The translations under genes and the position numbers were made by a program. Source: Microbacterium sp. CGR2 (lineage in GTDB: Bacteria > Actinomycetota > Actinomycetes > Actinomycetales > Microbacteriaceae). From it: a DNA stretch of 64,000 nucleotides. A model generated the notes under the pieces. That model was given only the letters and a program-made list of their open reading frames with translations. It was not told the origin of the DNA and did no database searches. Positions 34,227 through 43,297 of this stretch are shown piece after piece. The stretch is taken from the NCBI RefSeq assembly GCF_003626735.1, contig NZ_RBHX01000001.1, positions 3,596,001 through 3,660,000 on the forward strand. The letters are read 5' to 3'. How positions within the stretch are numbered: the stretch's first letter is position 1; every line of letters begins with the position of its first letter.

Positions 34227-34249
34227 GGGAGGCCTGGCGGGGTGGGCGG

Positions 34250-34269
34250 CGCACCTGACCGGTGCCCGC
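34250..34269 (+). promoter_or_regulatory. ICE intergenic motif, copy 5
   Basis: CGCACCTGACCGGTGCCCGC, ending 27 bp before ATG 34297. Embedded in a near-perfect hairpin with GTGGGCGG and CCGCCCAC outer arms. Confidence 0.75.
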
Positions 34270-34296
34270 CCACCCCGTTGTCGTGAGGAGAACCGT

Positions 34297-34596
34297 ATGC
34301 CTGCCATCACCTTGGCCCTGCTACAGGCTGAGAACGTCTACCCCGATCTCTCCGGTGTCGGAGGTCGCTCCACCCTCATCGAGATCGTCGGCGCGCTGCT
34401 CACGATCGTGTTGATCGTTTCGGTGCTCATGCTCGTCGTCTCTGGGATCGTGTGGGCAGTGTCGTCCACGACCGGGAACCCGCAGACCGCTGCGAAAGGA
34501 AAAGTCGGGGTGTTCGTCGCCCTCGGAACCGCTGTCCTCGCAGGTGCCGGTGTGGCATGGATGAACTTCCTCCTGAACCTCGGCGACACCCTCTGA
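34297..34596 (+). CDS. Small two-helix membrane protein (DUF6112-like, VirB2-like candidate)
   Basis: 99 residues from ATG 34297 (GAGGAG upstream). Two hydrophobic helices (IVGALLTIVLIVSVLMLVVSGIVWAV and GKVGVFVALGTAVLAGAGVAWMNFLLNL) joined by a short basic loop containing GNPQTAAKGK, the arrangement of small pilin-like T4SS proteins. Related to the gene at 34683 in loop and second helix. Whether it forms a pilus-like structure is unknown. Confidence 0.78.
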   Translation: MPAITLALLQAENVYPDLSGVGGRSTLIEIVGALLTIVLIVSVLMLVVSGIVWAVSSTTGNPQTAAKGKVGVFVALGTAVLAGAGVAWMNFLLNLGDTL

Positions 34597-34618
34597 GCCC
34601 GGTCGCACGTTCCGGCGT

Positions 34619-34638
34619 CGCACCTGTCCCAGTGACCC
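34619..34638 (+). promoter_or_regulatory. ICE intergenic motif, copy 6
   Basis: CGCACCTGTCCCAGTGACCC, ending 44 bp before ATG 34683. The inner right arm is AGTGAC, pairing with GTCGCAC. Confidence 0.65.
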
Positions 34639-34682
34639 CGCACGACCGGATACGGGGCGATCGCTTGTGAAGGAGCCCACCC

Positions 34683-35006
34683 ATGCTTGCCATTCTCGAC
34701 ACTCTCACCACCATCGTCGCGGTGCTGCCCGCGAATGTGAACATCACCCCGAACGACTCCGGACTCCCCGGCATCGCCGCGCTGCGCACGGTGGTGGGTG
34801 CGGTGATGACGATCGGGCTGATCCTGTCCGTCCTCGCCCTCACCATCTCCGCGATCGTGTGGGGCTTCGGCTCCAACAGCAGCAACCCGCATCTGGCGTC
34901 GCGGGGAAAGGTCGGGGTGCTGATCTCCTGCGGGGCGGCGATCATCACCGGCGCATCGGTGACGCTGATCAACTTCTTCTGGAACGTCGGCCAGACCGTC
35001 TCCTAA
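34683..35006 (+). CDS. Small two-helix membrane protein (DUF6112-like), paralogue
   Basis: 107 residues. Same plan as the preceding protein: a periplasmic-type N-terminus with NVNITPNDSGLPGIAALR, helix 1 VVGAVMTIGLILSVLALTISAIVWGF, loop SNSSNPHLASRGKVG, helix 2 VLISCGAAIITGASVTLINFFW. Two diverged copies in tandem suggest different subunits of one structure, or a duplication. RBS GAAGGAG precedes ATG 34683. Confidence 0.78.
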   Translation: MLAILDTLTTIVAVLPANVNITPNDSGLPGIAALRTVVGAVMTIGLILSVLALTISAIVWGFGSNSSNPHLASRGKVGVLISCGAAIITGASVTLINFFWNVGQTVS

Positions 35007-35043
35007 CCCACCACCATCTCGACCCGTAGAAGGGAGGGGTGTT

Positions 35044-36468
35044 GTGGCTGGTATCTGTGACGTCCCCATCATCAGCAACGTCTGCGACGCCGTCGGCGAA
35101 GGCGCAGCCACCCTCGTCGCTGCACCATTCGACTGGCTCGCCCAAGCAATCGGAGCAGCTGCGTCCTGGATCTTCCAAGGCGTCTGGGCGCTATTCGACT
35201 CCACCACCCTGGTCGACATCACCGGGGCCGGGTATGTCGGCGTGTACAACGTGATCTTTGGGATCGCGATTTTCGTCATGTTGATCTTCTTCTGCCTGCA
35301 ACTCATCACCGGCCTCATCCGCCGCGACCCCACCGCCCTCTCCCGCGCCGCCCTCGGCTTAGCGAAGTCGGTGCTCGGGTCGTTCCTGGTCATCACGTTG
35401 ACGGCAACACTGCTCGAGATCGTCGATCAACTGTCGATTGGGATCATCCAGGCCACCGGAACGACGTTGGAGGAGATGGGCGGGAAGATCGGGGTCCTCG
35501 TCGCCGGGCTCACCGCGATCAACCTCACCGCCCCCGGAGCCGGCGCGATCATCACCATCTTCCTGTCCTTCCTCGCGATCTGCGCGGCAGCGATCGTCTG
35601 GTTCTCGCTACTCATCCGCAAGGCCCTAATCCTGGTCGCCGTCGTGATGGCACCCATCGCCCTATCGGGAGCGAGTTGGGATGCGACGAAGGGCTGGTTC
35701 GGGAAATGGGCGTCGTTCGTGCTCGCGCTGATCTTCTCCAAACTCGTCATCGTCGTGGTGTTCCTCGTAGCGATCAATCAGGTCAACGCGCCGATCGATA
35801 TGGACCTCAGTTCGATTGCGGATCCGATCGCGGGGATCGTGCTGATGTTCATCGCCGCGTTCGCTCCCTACATGGTCTACAAGTTCATCTCCTTCGTCGG
35901 CTTCGACATGTACCACGTCATGAGTGCGGAGCAGGAGTCGAAGCAGGCCATGAACCGGCCCATGCCGCTCCCCGGGAAGCCCGACGGTGGCGGGCCGCAG
36001 AAGATCCTCGACGGCGGGGACGGCGGCAAGAACGATGGTGGTGGAGGGAATCCTCCGCCCCCTCCAGGGGGTGGGCCCAAAGCCCCACCGGGCGGTGGAG
36101 GTGGTGCCGGAGCGGCAGGGAGCAGCGCAGGCGGTAGTGCTGCCGGAGGTGGTGCAGGCGCGGGAGCCGGGGCGGGCGCTGCAGCGGCAGGTCCGGTCGG
36201 GATCGCCGCAGTCGCCGGAGCGAAGATCGCCAAGGGCGCAGCGGAGGCCGGCCCGAAGCTCGGCGACGCGATCGGACGCGCCGCCGACGGCCACGCCGGA
36301 GCCGCCAGTGAGGGGCATTCCGTGCCACCACCACCTGACCAGTCAGTCCCGCCCACCCAGCCCACCACACCGGCGCCGAGCGCGCCTGCGCCGAAGCCGC
36401 AAACCCCGCCCGCGAAGAACGGTGGCGGGCAGGTGCCACCGCCGCCGAAGCCCACACCAAAGACCTGA
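35044..36468 (+). CDS. VirB6/TrbL-like polytopic T4SS membrane protein
   Basis: 474 residues from GTG 35044 (GGGAGGGG upstream). At least six hydrophobic segments within ~30-295, including VYNVIFGIAIFVMLIFFCLQLITGLI, IITIFLSFLAICAAAIVWFSLLIRKALILVAVVMAPIALSG and IAGIVLMFIAAFAPYMVYKFIS. The C-terminal ~160 residues are low complexity (Gly/Pro/Ala-rich) and cytosolic. The LLIRKALILVAVVMAPIALSG block is characteristic of VirB6/TrbL homologues in actinobacterial ICEs. Confidence 0.85.
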   Translation: MAGICDVPIISNVCDAVGEGAATLVAAPFDWLAQAIGAAASWIFQGVWALFDSTTLVDITGAGYVGVYNVIFGIAIFVMLIFFCLQLITGLIRRDPTALSRAALGLAKSVLGSFLVITLTATLLEIVDQLSIGIIQATGTTLEEMGGKIGVLVAGLTAINLTAPGAGAIITIFLSFLAICAAAIVWFSLLIRKALILVAVVMAPIALSGASWDATKGWFGKWASFVLALIFSKLVIVVVFLVAINQVNAPIDMDLSSIADPIAGIVLMFIAAFAPYMVYKFISFVGFDMYHVMSAEQESKQAMNRPMPLPGKPDGGGPQKILDGGDGGKNDGGGGNPPPPPGGGPKAPPGGGGGAGAAGSSAGGSAAGGGAGAGAGAGAAAAGPVGIAAVAGAKIAKGAAEAGPKLGDAIGRAADGHAGAASEGHSVPPPPDQSVPPTQPTTPAPSAPAPKPQTPPAKNGGGQVPPPPKPTPKT

Positions 36469-36601
36469 CCGGAGAGATCCACCACTGAAAGGAGGCGACA
36501 TTCCGTCGTCTGGGCGGCGGCCCGCGAACAACACACCCCGAGTGGTCAGAAGCGACCCGACCCCCGGGAGTGGTTCACGGGCCACCGCCCACTGTGGTGT
36601 C

Positions 36602-36621
36602 CGTACCTGACCGGCGACCCC
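36602..36621 (+). promoter_or_regulatory. ICE intergenic motif, copy 7
   Basis: CGTACCTGACCGGCGACCCC, ending 28 bp before ATG 36650. Confidence 0.7.
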
Positions 36622-36649
36622 GATCCGTTCGCCTGTTCAGGAGCACACT

Positions 36650-38113
36650 ATGGCCAGCACTGCGTCCACCCGCACCGAGTTCGAGCTGTCAGTGGTGAAG
36701 TTCTCCCGCCTCACCCGGCGAGGCATCATCCTCGGACTCTCCCTCCCACAAGTCATCGCCCTCTCCGTCGCGGTCGCCGTGTTCATCGTCTCCCTCTACA
36801 CCGGAGGCCCGGCCGCGTTGTACACGTCCCCGATATGGGGTACCGGCACTGCCCTCGCCTGGGTACCGGTCGGTGGGCGGAAGCTCGTCGATTGGATTCC
36901 CATCGCCCTCCACTGGGTGCTCCGGCAGGCGCTCCGCCAGACGAGGTATCGACGTCGGATTGTGAAGCCACGCCCTGCGGGGACTCTCGCGCTGCCTGGA
37001 GATGCGGCGCCGTTGCGTCAGTACGAGGACCCCGAGAGCGGGGCGGTGATGGTGCATGACCCGCACGGGCAGACCCTGACGGCGTTGGTGGAGGTGACCC
37101 ATCCCTCGTTCATTCTGTTGGATCCGGGTGAGCAGGAGCGGCGCGTTCGCGCCTGGGGCCGTGTACTGTCTACCGCGTGCCGGTCCACCAGGATCGCCCG
37201 CCTCCAAGTCCTCGAGCGCACCGTCCCCGACTCCGGGTCGGGGCTCGCGCAGTGGTGGGCTGAGCACGGCAACGACGACGACTCCTGGGTCGCGAAGACG
37301 TACCGGGAGCTCATCGACCGGGCAGGCCCTGCCGGGGAACGCCACATCTCGACCATCTCCCTGAGCCTGGACATGCGGGCCGCGTCCCGCGCCATCCGCA
37401 CTGCCGGCGGTGGCCCCAAAGGTGCCGCGGTGGTGCTCAAGCAGGAGATGGAGACCCTCACCACCGCGCTCCGCACCGCAGACCTGAAACCCTCCGATTG
37501 GTACACGCCAGGACAGCTCGCCATCATGCTCCGCTCCGCCTACGACCCCGCCATCGCCGCGACCCTGGAACGGTCCGGGGAGATCGGGCAGGACCTCGCC
37601 ACCGCGGGCCCGGTCGCGGTCGAAGAGACCTGGGACCAGCTGCGGTCGGACTCCGCGCATCATGCGGTGTTGTGGATCAGTGAGTGGCCGCGCTCACTCG
37701 TCTACCCAGGCTTCCTCGCCCCCGTGCTCCTGAGCTCAGGGATCCGGCGGGCGTTCACGCTGTTGTGCGATCCGATCCGTTCTGATCAGGCGGCGCGGGA
37801 TATCCGGAAGAAGAAGACCGAGTACATCAGTGATGCGGCGCAACGGCAAAAGGTCGGGCAGATCGAAGACGCCCAACAATCCGCCGAATACCAAGACGTG
37901 CTGCAACAGGAAGCCGACCTCACCAGCGGCCACGGAGTCCTGCGCTACACCGGACTCCTCGCCGTCTCCGCACCCACCACCGATGAGCTCGAAGCTGCGG
38001 TATCGGCGATCGAACAGGCGGCGATCCAGGCGTCGTGCGAAACCAGGCGGCTGGTCGGGCAGCAGGCACAGGCGTTCGTCGCGGCAGCGCTGCCGCTGTG
38101 CCGAGGCATCTGA
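36650..38113 (+). CDS. SCO6880-like T4SS protein
   Basis: 487 residues. N-terminal pair of hydrophobic segments at ~30-75 (PQVIALSVAVAVFIVSLYTGGPAALYTSPIWGTGTALAWVP), PrgI/VirB3-like, then a long soluble domain (VMVHDPHGQTLTALVEVTHPSFILLDPGEQERRVRAWGRVL...TARLQVLERTVPD) resembling the N-terminal part of VirB4. Streptomyces SCO6880-type proteins have the same layout and always precede VirB4. It probably forms the inner-membrane base with VirB4. Confidence 0.85.
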   Translation: MASTASTRTEFELSVVKFSRLTRRGIILGLSLPQVIALSVAVAVFIVSLYTGGPAALYTSPIWGTGTALAWVPVGGRKLVDWIPIALHWVLRQALRQTRYRRRIVKPRPAGTLALPGDAAPLRQYEDPESGAVMVHDPHGQTLTALVEVTHPSFILLDPGEQERRVRAWGRVLSTACRSTRIARLQVLERTVPDSGSGLAQWWAEHGNDDDSWVAKTYRELIDRAGPAGERHISTISLSLDMRAASRAIRTAGGGPKGAAVVLKQEMETLTTALRTADLKPSDWYTPGQLAIMLRSAYDPAIAATLERSGEIGQDLATAGPVAVEETWDQLRSDSAHHAVLWISEWPRSLVYPGFLAPVLLSSGIRRAFTLLCDPIRSDQAARDIRKKKTEYISDAAQRQKVGQIEDAQQSAEYQDVLQQEADLTSGHGVLRYTGLLAVSAPTTDELEAAVSAIEQAAIQASCETRRLVGQQAQAFVAAALPLCRGI

Positions 38114-38122
38114 GACATGAGG

Positions 38123-38142
38123 CGTACCTGACGGGTGTCACT
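38123..38142 (+). promoter_or_regulatory. ICE intergenic motif, copy 8
   Basis: CGTACCTGACGGGTGTCACT, ending 27 bp before ATG 38170. Confidence 0.7.
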
Positions 38143-38169
38143 GCACACTCCGTCGGAAGGCCACCCCTC

Positions 38170-39699
38170 ATGGAACAGCACACCAGCCCGAAGAAGCTCT
38201 ACTCCACCGTCCTCGTCGAAGACGGCACCGGCCGGAAAAACCGCAAGACCCGGGAACGTGCCGCCCGGCAAGTCATCGCCCGCGAGCACGCCGAGCAACG
38301 CGCCGCCGAGAAGGCGAAACTCGCCGCGGAACGGGCAGAAGCACGCTCGACGAACTACCTCCCCCGGAGCGGCGAGCCAGGTCCCGCGGGATTGCGGTCG
38401 TATCGGGGGTTTCGGGTACCCGCGCATCAGGACACCTCAGCCGCGCTGCAGGGCGCGTACCCGTTCCTCGCCGAAGGAGGCCTCGGCTCCCAAGGAGTGT
38501 TCGTCGGGCAGGACATGTACTCCGGCGGATCCTTCGTCTACGACCCGTGGGTGCTGTACCAACGAGGCATCATCACCGCCCCCAACCTCGTCCTCGCCGG
38601 CATCGTCGGCAGCGGGAAGTCGTCGCTGGCCAAGTCGCTCTACACCCGCAGCATCCCGTTCGGGCGTCGCGTGTACGTCCCCGGCGATCCAAAGGGTGAG
38701 CACACGGCGGTTGCGGAGGCAGTGGGTGGGAAAGCGATCGTCCTCGGGCATGGCCTCTCGAACCGTCTCAATCCGCTCGACGAGGGCTACCGGCCCGGCG
38801 GGCTCTCCGACGCCGAATGGGCGTCCACAGTTGCGTCGCGTCGCCGTGACCTGATCGGTGCCCTTGCCGAGACGGTGTTGGAGCGGTCGTTGTCGCCGCT
38901 GGAGCACACGGTCATCGATATCGCCCTCCAGGCCGTGGTCGCCAGTAACGATGTGCCGATCCTGCCGATGGTCGTTGACCGCATCCTCACTCCCGACCCC
39001 ACAGATGACGACCGCCTTGCCGAGGACGGCCGCATGGTCGGGCACGCCCTGCGCCGTCTCGTCTCCGGCGACCTCCAAGGCCTGTTCGACGGACCATCGA
39101 CCGTGACGTTCGACCCGACGTTGCCGATGATCACCCTCGACCTGTCCCGCGTCGTCGAAAACTCCACATTGATCTCGGTGCTGATGACGTGCTCGTCCGC
39201 GTGGATGGAATCCGCACTGCTGGACCCGAACGGTGGGCAACGCTGGGTTGTCTATGACGAGGCGTGGCGGCTCATGTCCCACCCGGCGTTGTTGAAGCGG
39301 ATGGACGCGCACTGGCGGCTCGCCCGCCACTACGGGATCGCGAACCTGCTCATCTTCCACAAGCTCACCGACCTCGACAACGTCGGCGACCACGGCTCCG
39401 CCATGCGATCCCTCGCCAACAGCCTGCTGGCCAATGCGGAGTCGCGGATCATCTACCGACAAGAGTCCGATCAGATCGGCACCACAGGGAAGACCCTCGG
39501 CCTCACCGGCACCGAGCAGAAACTCCTCCCATCCTTGGGGACCGGACAGGGGCTGTGGCGGATCAAAGAATCGTCATACGTCGTCCAGCATCAGTTGCAC
39601 CCTGATGAGCTGCGGGCCTTCGATACCACCCAAAGAATGACCCAGAATCCCCGCGAGTTCACGAATCCTGAGCGCTCCGGAAACCTGTCTGGAGCGTAG
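38170..39699 (+). CDS. VirB4-type T4SS ATPase
   Basis: 509 residues from ATG 38170. Coiled basic N-terminus (AARQVIAREHAEQRAAEKAKLAAERAEA), Walker A APNLVLAGIVGSGKSSLAKSLYTRSI near residue 150, VPGDPKGEHTAVAEAVGG, Walker B RWVVYDEAWRLMSHPALLKRMDAHWRLARHYGIANLLIFHKLTDLDNVGDHGS, the conserved helicase-like VirB4 block, and ADQIGTTGKTLGLTGTEQKLLPSLGTGQGLW-type ending. Energises assembly of the channel. Confidence 0.93.
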   Translation: MEQHTSPKKLYSTVLVEDGTGRKNRKTRERAARQVIAREHAEQRAAEKAKLAAERAEARSTNYLPRSGEPGPAGLRSYRGFRVPAHQDTSAALQGAYPFLAEGGLGSQGVFVGQDMYSGGSFVYDPWVLYQRGIITAPNLVLAGIVGSGKSSLAKSLYTRSIPFGRRVYVPGDPKGEHTAVAEAVGGKAIVLGHGLSNRLNPLDEGYRPGGLSDAEWASTVASRRRDLIGALAETVLERSLSPLEHTVIDIALQAVVASNDVPILPMVVDRILTPDPTDDDRLAEDGRMVGHALRRLVSGDLQGLFDGPSTVTFDPTLPMITLDLSRVVENSTLISVLMTCSSAWMESALLDPNGGQRWVVYDEAWRLMSHPALLKRMDAHWRLARHYGIANLLIFHKLTDLDNVGDHGSAMRSLANSLLANAESRIIYRQESDQIGTTGKTLGLTGTEQKLLPSLGTGQGLWRIKESSYVVQHQLHPDELRAFDTTQRMTQNPREFTNPERSGNLSGA

Positions 39700-39743
39700 A
39701 CGGACCCGTCCCAGAGCACCAGGGGTCGGGTGGTTCGAGCGGG

Positions 39744-40202
39744 GTGTCGGAGGAGGAGCTGGTGCGGAACATGATGACCCTCGATGACGGGTTGCATCGG
39801 ATCGAGCAGCAATCCCAGGATCAGTTGATCCTGTTGTATGAGGATCCGGAGACGTTCGGAGCTGGGCATTTCGTGCTGTATCCCTTGCACGGGCCTTCGC
39901 CGCGGTTCGCGATCGAGGAGCAGTACCCGGCCGGAGTCGGCTGGGCCGATGAAGACCGTGTTCCGGTGTCTTGGACGTGGGCATCCGAAGCTCGGCTTCC
40001 ACAGCCGGATGGGAGCTGGCCGTGGGTGACGCTTTCCGAGGGTGAAGTCGTCTCCGCCGACTACGAGACGCTGCTGCACATCACCGGTGGGTGGGCGGAT
40101 GCGCTGTGCGAGCTCATTGCCCGGGAGGAAGCCCTCACCACCGACCCCGTCGCAGACGACGGGGTGGGGCGTTCGGGGCCGGGTCGCACCTTCCTGGCAT
40201 GA
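39744..40202 (+). CDS. Hypothetical ICE protein
   Basis: 152 residues from GTG 39744. Acidic soluble protein (DGLHRIEQQSQDQLILLYEDPETFGAGHFVLYPLHGPSPRFAIEEQYPAGVGW). No family recognised. The next gene overlaps it (ATGA). Location between VirB4 and VirD4 suggests an accessory T4SS role. Confidence 0.65.
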   Translation: MSEEELVRNMMTLDDGLHRIEQQSQDQLILLYEDPETFGAGHFVLYPLHGPSPRFAIEEQYPAGVGWADEDRVPVSWTWASEARLPQPDGSWPWVTLSEGEVVSADYETLLHITGGWADALCELIAREEALTTDPVADDGVGRSGPGRTFLA

Positions 40203-40744
40203 CCCTTCGACGCCGTCGCCAGAACAGCACCCAGACACACCCCGTGGCCCCGAAATCGAGGTTGGTGGTGCCTGCGGTGCTGCCGCAGATTCTCCTCGAA
40301 GCCGTGAACGCGGACACTCTCGTCGTGACCGTGAACGGTAACCGCCTTTCCGCTACCCCGATCCGCCGAGACGAGATCACAGCCACGGTGACGGAGCTCG
40401 TCGGGCGCTTCGGCTCACCAACCCGGGTGGAGGTGCGAGAGATGGACGGCAGCGTCCACGCAGACATCCTCACGCCACCTGCGTCTGAGCCGCGGTCGCT
40501 GTTCGCTCCACCAGAAGACGCCGCACTCGCACTGGTAGCACTGCCGAGCCTTCTGGAGTTCACCGCGGACGGGTTCGTCCCCGGTGAAGACGTCGCCCTC
40601 GCCCTGATCCTCCGCCACAGCTCGGCTGGCCCGACCGGTGCCGCCCGCGCGCTCGTCGACTGCGGCGAGATCCCTCGCGTGAGGGGTGAGGTGATCTTGC
40701 TGGGGCGAATCTCTGGCACCGCCTCGGTGCAGCGCATCGACTGA
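40199..40744 (+). CDS. Hypothetical ICE protein
   Basis: 181 residues; ATG overlaps the upstream stop (ATGA). An N-terminal basic stretch, then a likely alpha/beta domain (LVVPAVLPQILLEAVNADTLVVTVNGNRLSATPIRRDEITATVTELVGRFGSPTRVEVREMDGSVHADIL) and a helical C-terminal part. No family recognised. Confidence 0.65.
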   Translation: MTLRRRRQNSTQTHPVAPKSRLVVPAVLPQILLEAVNADTLVVTVNGNRLSATPIRRDEITATVTELVGRFGSPTRVEVREMDGSVHADILTPPASEPRSLFAPPEDAALALVALPSLLEFTADGFVPGEDVALALILRHSSAGPTGAARALVDCGEIPRVRGEVILLGRISGTASVQRID

Positions 40745-40767
40745 CCGTCCGCTTGTCCGCTCGTCGT

Positions 40768-40787
40768 CGTACCTGTTGTCCTGACCC
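40768..40787 (+). promoter_or_regulatory. ICE intergenic motif, copy 9
   Basis: CGTACCTGTTGTCCTGACCC, ending 38 bp before ATG 40826. The inner right arm is degenerate, the flanks CGTACCTG and TGACCC are kept. Confidence 0.6.
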
Positions 40788-40825
40788 CGCGCATGTGCCT
40801 TGTGCGGGATCAGAAAGGTGCCGAC

Positions 40826-42592
40826 ATGTCTGGTCCTGTGCAGGCGAAACCCGCCAACGACCTCTTCATCAACCTCGCCCTCGGAGCCCTCATCACCGCC
40901 GCCGTGTTCACCGGGATACTAAGGGTCGCGGGCTCCGTGACCGCATTCCTCACCGGCCTGCCCGAACCGTCCGGCAGTTTCACCTCTGGGATGAGTGTCC
41001 TTGCCACTCCAACGGACCCCGGGGCGGCGCTTGGCGCGGAAGGCTTGAACCCGTTCGTCTACTGGGCAGTCGTCGCCGTGGTTCTTGGCGTGCTCGGAAC
41101 ATCGGGCCTCTTCGTGGTTCGGGCGGTTCACCGTTCCCGGTCGAAATCAGACCCGCACCGGCTCGCCGGGACCGCCACTGCCGCCGAGGTCGCCCGGGTC
41201 GTCTCACCGAAGACCCTGGTGAAGAAGGCTGCGACGTTGCGGCCCTCGCTCACCGGAACGCCCGCCCCGGAAGACGTGGGGTATCTGCTCGGTACCGGGA
41301 AAGGCGGGCAGATCTGGGCGACCGTCGAAGACTCGATCCTACTGATCGGCCCGCCCCGCTCGGGGAAAGGGCTGCATGTGGTGATCAACGCGATCCTCGA
41401 CGCCCCCGGAGCCGTCATCACCACCAGCACCCGTCCGGACAACCTCACCGCGACCTTGAAAGCGCGCGCGAAGAAGGGGAAGGTCGCGGTGTTCGACCCG
41501 CAGCAGCTCGCCCCGGGGCTCCCGGCGGGGATGCGGTGGTCACCGGTGCGTGGCTGCCAGGACCCGCTCACGGCGATGATCCGCGCGAAAGGCCTCGCCA
41601 CCGCCACAGGGTTCGGTGGCGTCCAGGACGCAGGGTTTTGGGAAGGGAAGACGACCGCCGCGATCCAAGCCCTTCTCCATGCCGCCGCTCTCGACGGTAG
41701 GGATGCGAAGACCCTGTACCAGTGGGCGCTGAACCCGACTCTGGCTGCCGACGCCGTCCGTATCCTCTCCTCGCATTCGGGAGCTGCAGAAGGGTGGGCG
41801 GACAGTTTGGATGCGATGGTGCAAGCCGACCCCCGCACGCGCGACTCGATCTGGCAGGGCGTGTCCCTCGCGTTCTCTGCCCTCGCCGACCCTCGCGTTC
41901 TGGACGCCGTCTCCCCAGGGCCGGGTGAGGAGTTCGATCCGGAGGAGTTTCTCCTCGGCAACGGCACCCTCTACTTCCTGGCGACCGGTGCCGGCGCCGG
42001 GGCGTCGTCGGCGTTGGTGGCGGCGTTCATTGAAGATCTCGTTGAAACTGCCCGGAAGATAGCTGCACGCTCGCCTGGCGCACGCATGGATCCGCCTTTG
42101 TTGCTGGCGTTGGATGAGATTGGGAACCTTGCCCCGCTGCCGTCGCTGCCGACGTTGATGGCGGAAGGTGGCGGCACCGGCATCACCCCACTCCCGGTGT
42201 TGCAGTCCCTTGCCCAGGCGCGGGAGAAGTGGGGTGAGAATCAGGCGAACGCGATCTGGGACGCCTCCATCGTGAAAATCATCCTCGGCGGAGCCTCCAA
42301 CAGTCGAGACCTGCAAGACCTCTCCACGCTAATCGGCGACCGCGACGAAACCACCGACAGCATGACGACGGACGCGTATGGGGCGCACTCATCGCAACGG
42401 TCGATCCGACGGGTCCCGATCCTCCCACCCGACATGTTGCGCACGCTCCCCTTCGGGACGGGTGTGGTGATGCTCCGCACCGCCCGCCCCATCATCACGA
42501 ACCTGCGCCCGTGGCCATCCCGGGCGGATGCGAAACAGCTCCGGACGGACCGGGGCGAGGTCGAGGAGCTGCTCCAGGGCGGTGCCCGGTAG
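40826..42592 (+). CDS. VirD4/TraD-type coupling ATPase
   Basis: 588 residues from ATG 40826. Two membrane helices at ~18-110 (LALGALITAAVFTGILRV, FVYWAVVAVVLGVLGTSGLFVVRAV), Walker A ILLIGPPRSGKGLHVVINAI near residue 170, Walker B LLLALDEIGNLAPLPSLPTLMAEGGGTGITPLPVLQSLAQAREKWGE (VirD4 DEAxNLxxLxxL block), VKIILGGASNSRDLQDLSTLIGDRDE. Delivers the relaxase-DNA complex to the channel. Confidence 0.94.
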   Translation: MSGPVQAKPANDLFINLALGALITAAVFTGILRVAGSVTAFLTGLPEPSGSFTSGMSVLATPTDPGAALGAEGLNPFVYWAVVAVVLGVLGTSGLFVVRAVHRSRSKSDPHRLAGTATAAEVARVVSPKTLVKKAATLRPSLTGTPAPEDVGYLLGTGKGGQIWATVEDSILLIGPPRSGKGLHVVINAILDAPGAVITTSTRPDNLTATLKARAKKGKVAVFDPQQLAPGLPAGMRWSPVRGCQDPLTAMIRAKGLATATGFGGVQDAGFWEGKTTAAIQALLHAAALDGRDAKTLYQWALNPTLAADAVRILSSHSGAAEGWADSLDAMVQADPRTRDSIWQGVSLAFSALADPRVLDAVSPGPGEEFDPEEFLLGNGTLYFLATGAGAGASSALVAAFIEDLVETARKIAARSPGARMDPPLLLALDEIGNLAPLPSLPTLMAEGGGTGITPLPVLQSLAQAREKWGENQANAIWDASIVKIILGGASNSRDLQDLSTLIGDRDETTDSMTTDAYGAHSSQRSIRRVPILPPDMLRTLPFGTGVVMLRTARPIITNLRPWPSRADAKQLRTDRGEVEELLQGGAR

Positions 42593-42620
42593 CACCCGGC
42601 GTGTAGGTCGGGGGCGTGGT

Positions 42621-42640
42621 CGTACCTGTCTGGTGAGCCC
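42621..42640 (+). promoter_or_regulatory. ICE intergenic motif, copy 10
   Basis: CGTACCTGTCTGGTGAGCCC, ending 41 bp before ATG 42682 (17 bp before the alternative ATG 42658). Confidence 0.7.
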
Positions 42641-42681
42641 GCGGCTGCGGGATTGACATGGACATGTTGGGAGATATCACG

Positions 42682-43173
42682 ATGACTATTCGCACGAAGG
42701 AATCCCTGTCGGGGTTTGTCGCGTCCGACCCGGAGCTGACGTTCACCAGCAAGGGCGATGCCCGCCTCTATGCCCGGATCGGGCAGCCCCAGGCACGGGT
42801 CGAAGACGACGGGACGTTCACCCCGTTGGAGCCGACGTTCACGGACTTGGTGATGTTCCGGCGCTCCGCGGAGCTCGCGCATGAGCAGTTCCAGAAGGGT
42901 GACAACTTCCTCGCCGAGGGCGAGACCCGCACCTACACGGGCAGCGACGGCACCGAACGTGAGCAGTTCGTCGCGTCCCGGATCGGACACGACAACAACA
43001 TCACCCGCTACGCCGTCGACCGCACCCCGCCTGAACGAGAAACCCCGCAGCAGGAGACCCCGGTGCGCGAACAGGTGCAGCAGGCCCTCGCCGACCGCGA
43101 AGCACAGCTCGACCCGGAACCACCCGCCGCGACCCGCGCTGCGTCCGTGCAGCGCGACGTGGTCGCCCGATAA
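42682..43173 (+). CDS. Single-stranded DNA-binding protein (element-encoded)
   Basis: 163 residues from ATG 42682; ATG 42658 would add eight residues. OB-fold SSB features: LSGFVASDPELTFTSKGDARLYARIGQPQARV, FTDLVMFRRSAELAHEQFQKGDNFLAEGETRTYTGSDGTEREQFVASRIGHDNNITRYAVDR. The C-terminus has Arg/Glu/Pro-rich sequence and lacks the DDDIPF tail of host SSB. Would coat the transferred strand. Confidence 0.85.
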   Translation: MTIRTKESLSGFVASDPELTFTSKGDARLYARIGQPQARVEDDGTFTPLEPTFTDLVMFRRSAELAHEQFQKGDNFLAEGETRTYTGSDGTEREQFVASRIGHDNNITRYAVDRTPPERETPQQETPVREQVQQALADREAQLDPEPPAATRAASVQRDVVAR

Positions 43174-43297
43174 GCCGCGGGTGCGGCGACCAGCCACCCC
43201 ACCACCACCTCCGTCTGGTCGCCGCACCCGCCTCCTTCCTTCGCCGCATCCTTCGCGGCTCTCCTTCTTCGCCTCGCCAGGTTCCGGGAGTTTTCTG

